A DNA stretch of 64,000 bases, taken from positions 78,274,186 to 78,338,185 of the forward strand of contig CM063501.1 in the NCBI GenBank assembly GCA_032207245.1, given 5' to 3'. Below, piece after piece: positions 62,080 to 64,000 of this stretch. Both the position numbers and the translations under genes were made by a program. The stretch's first letter is position 1, and every line of letters starts with the position of its first letter. This stretch comes from Pardosa pseudoannulata (lineage: Eukaryota > Arthropoda > Arachnida > Araneae > Lycosidae). Below the pieces are notes generated by a model that saw only the letters and a program-made list of their open reading frames with translations, was not told the DNA's origin and did no database searches.

Positions 62080-64000
62080 AAAATGCTAAAACTATTTTAA
62101 AATGCTATGTTGATTTTTCTTAGGACATTCCTTAGGAACTTTTTTTATTTTTTTTAATATAAGAAAAAATAATAACTAAAAATAATTTTTTTTAAATTGT
62201 GATTTTTAATTATAATTTTGCTATATTTTTATCATTTTTATTTGGATTTATTTAAAATTAATCCGTACTAAGGAAATTGCTGTAATATTATTTTGTCCAT
62301 TATAAACTTTCTATAGATTTTATAAAATCATCATTAGCTAAAATATATTTACAAACCTGTTTTATAGAACGATATGAAAGAATAACGGATATTCTTAATA
62401 TTTATGTACATTCTTTCCTTTAGATTCTTTGCAAGTAAATTATGTTGATTTAGAACCGTGTTTCTGTGACTGCCAGAGTTTTTGTAGATTTTCCTTAGGT
62501 CATAGATTAATGCGAACTTTTAATTATTTTTAACATAAGAAAAACAAAAATTAATAACTAAAAGTTACGTATTATAAAAATTATAATTTTTAAATAAAAT
62601 TATGTAATACTTTTGTCGTTTTTATATAAATTTATTTGTAATTAATCAATAGAAAAGAAATTGCTGTAATATTATTTTGTCCTAAAAATTTTTATATAGA
62701 CTTTATGAAAAGCAGCATTAGCTAAAATAAATTTACAAGCCTGTTTTATAAAACTATATGAAAGATTAACAGACATTCTTAATATTTATGTATATTATTT
62801 CCTTTAGATTCCTTCTAGGAAACTTATCATGTTGATTTACAACTATGTTTTTGCAACTACCGGAGTATTTGTAGAATTTCCTTAAGACGTAGATTAAAGA
62901 GATCCTTTTATTATTTTTTTATAAGAAAAGAAAAAAATTAATAACTAAAAATTACGTTTTATAAAAATTATAATTTTTATATAAAATTATGTAATATTTT
63001 TATCATTTTTATATGGAATTATTTGTAATTAATCAATAGAAAGGAAATTACTATAATATTATTTACCTCTATATAGATTTTTTTTGGTGTTATAAAAAGC
63101 ATAATTCGCTAAAATGTATTTACAAATCTATTTTATGAAACGAAATGAAAGATTAACGAAATTCTTAATATTTATGTATATTCTTTCCTTAAGATCCTTT
63201 CTATTTAACTTATCAGATTCACTTACAACCGTGTTCATTCGACTACCGGAGTAGTTGTATATTTTCTTTACGACGTAGATTAAAGTGAACTTTTTATAAT
63301 TTTTCATATAAAAAAGCAAAAATTAATAACCAAAAATGGCATTTTATAAAAATTATAATTTTTAATTATAATCATACGCTCTATTTATCGTTTTTATATT
63401 AATTTATTTGTATTTAAACAATAAAAATGAATATGCTGCACTATTATTTTGTCTTACATAATCTATGTATAGATTTTACAAAAATCAGCATAAGCTAAAA
63501 AATATTTACAAACCTTTAATATAAAACTATATGGAAGATTAACAGACAATCTTAATATTTATGTATACTATTTCCTTTAGATTATTTCTAGGTAACTTCT
63601 CATGTTGATTTACAACCATGTTTTTGCAATTACCGAAGTAATTATAGATTTTCCTTAAGATGTAGATTAAAGCAAACTTTTCATAATTTTTAATATAAGA
63701 AAAGCAAAAATTAATAATCAAAAAATTACGTTTAAAAAACTTATAATTTTTAATTAAAATTATGATCTATTTTTATCATTTTTATATAAATTTATTTGTA
63801 AATGAGAAAGGAAATTTTCATTACAAAGGAAATTGCTGCAATATTATTTTTCATACTTAGATTTTACAGTTTTTATAAAAAGCAGCATTAGCTTAAAAAT
63901 ATTTACAAACCTGTTTTATACAACGAAAGTTTAACAGTCATTCGTAATATTTATGTATATTTTTTCCTTTAGATCCTTTCTAGGTAACTTATCTGGTTCA
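62080..64000. repeat. Tandem array family I, ~387 bp unit, five copies, open at the window end
   Basis: The anchor attcttaatatttatgtata recurs at 62391, 62774, 63161, 63548 and (as attcgtaat) 63940. Units share aaattgctgtaatattattt, aaaagcagcattagctaaaa, acaaacctgttttata and cttaagacgtagattaaag. The last unit is cut by the window edge. The minus-strand frames at 63128 and 63539 are two translations of the same unit. Confidence 0.93.

Overview
Eukaryotic, very AT-rich, non-coding DNA, most consistent with an arthropod genome. An arachnid such as a spider is a guess from overall character only. The evidence is tRNA-derived SINEs with an A box and B box, the 3' end of a non-LTR retrotransposon, piggyBac, hAT and pogo-type DNA transposon remnants, a solo LTR, and long tandem arrays. 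I see no operons, Shine-Dalgarno starts, CRISPR arrays or rRNA genes. I find no intact protein-coding gene. Most short open frames are chance frames in AT-rich repeats, and several begin at GTG rather than ATG.

The dominant feature is a mosaic of at least nine different tandem repeat families lying side by side, about 40 kb of the 64 kb. Left to right: family A (about 2.6-17.5 kb; 0.42-0.58 kb monomers, with a trimeric higher-order repeat of about 1.5 kb in its left half and a 4 x 129 bp minisatellite near its right end); family B (21.7-25.7 kb, about 235 bp); family C (25.85-27.35 kb, 153 bp); family D (28.1-31.4 kb, about 158 bp, with a 565 bp second-order duplication); family E (32.2-36.8 kb, degenerate, about 0.5 kb); family F (37.7-41.0 kb, 379 bp); family G (49.85-50.7 kb, about 215 bp); family H (51.85-58.05 kb, 280-310 bp monomers with a 1.12 kb tetrameric higher-order repeat); family I (62.1 kb to the window end, about 387 bp). 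None is an obvious variant of another. Array edges are usually more diverged than array centres.

Mobile elements sit inside or between these arrays, several with readable target-site duplications. They are a piggyBac deletion derivative at 11181-11722 that keeps the C-terminal zinc-binding domain of the transposase; a 129 bp TTAA-flanked MITE at 31372-31500; a 5'-truncated LINE end at 31536-31812; a frameshifted 523 bp hAT derivative at 35610-36132; a solo LTR at 42736-42978; a pogo/Tigger-like element with a fresh internal duplication at 45377-46111; and seven copies of one SINE family.

Three CpG-rich islands interrupt the AT-rich background (about 20745-21320, 41110-41500 and 59985-60250). 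They are the best candidates for promoters or exons. The first has a CCAAT box and an ATG in good context followed directly by a GTAAGT donor. The second contains an 18 bp palindrome with two ATCGAT cores. The third has an E2F-like site and an inverted CCAAT box. The window could be intergenic DNA or large introns served by these islands; the sequence alone cannot decide this.
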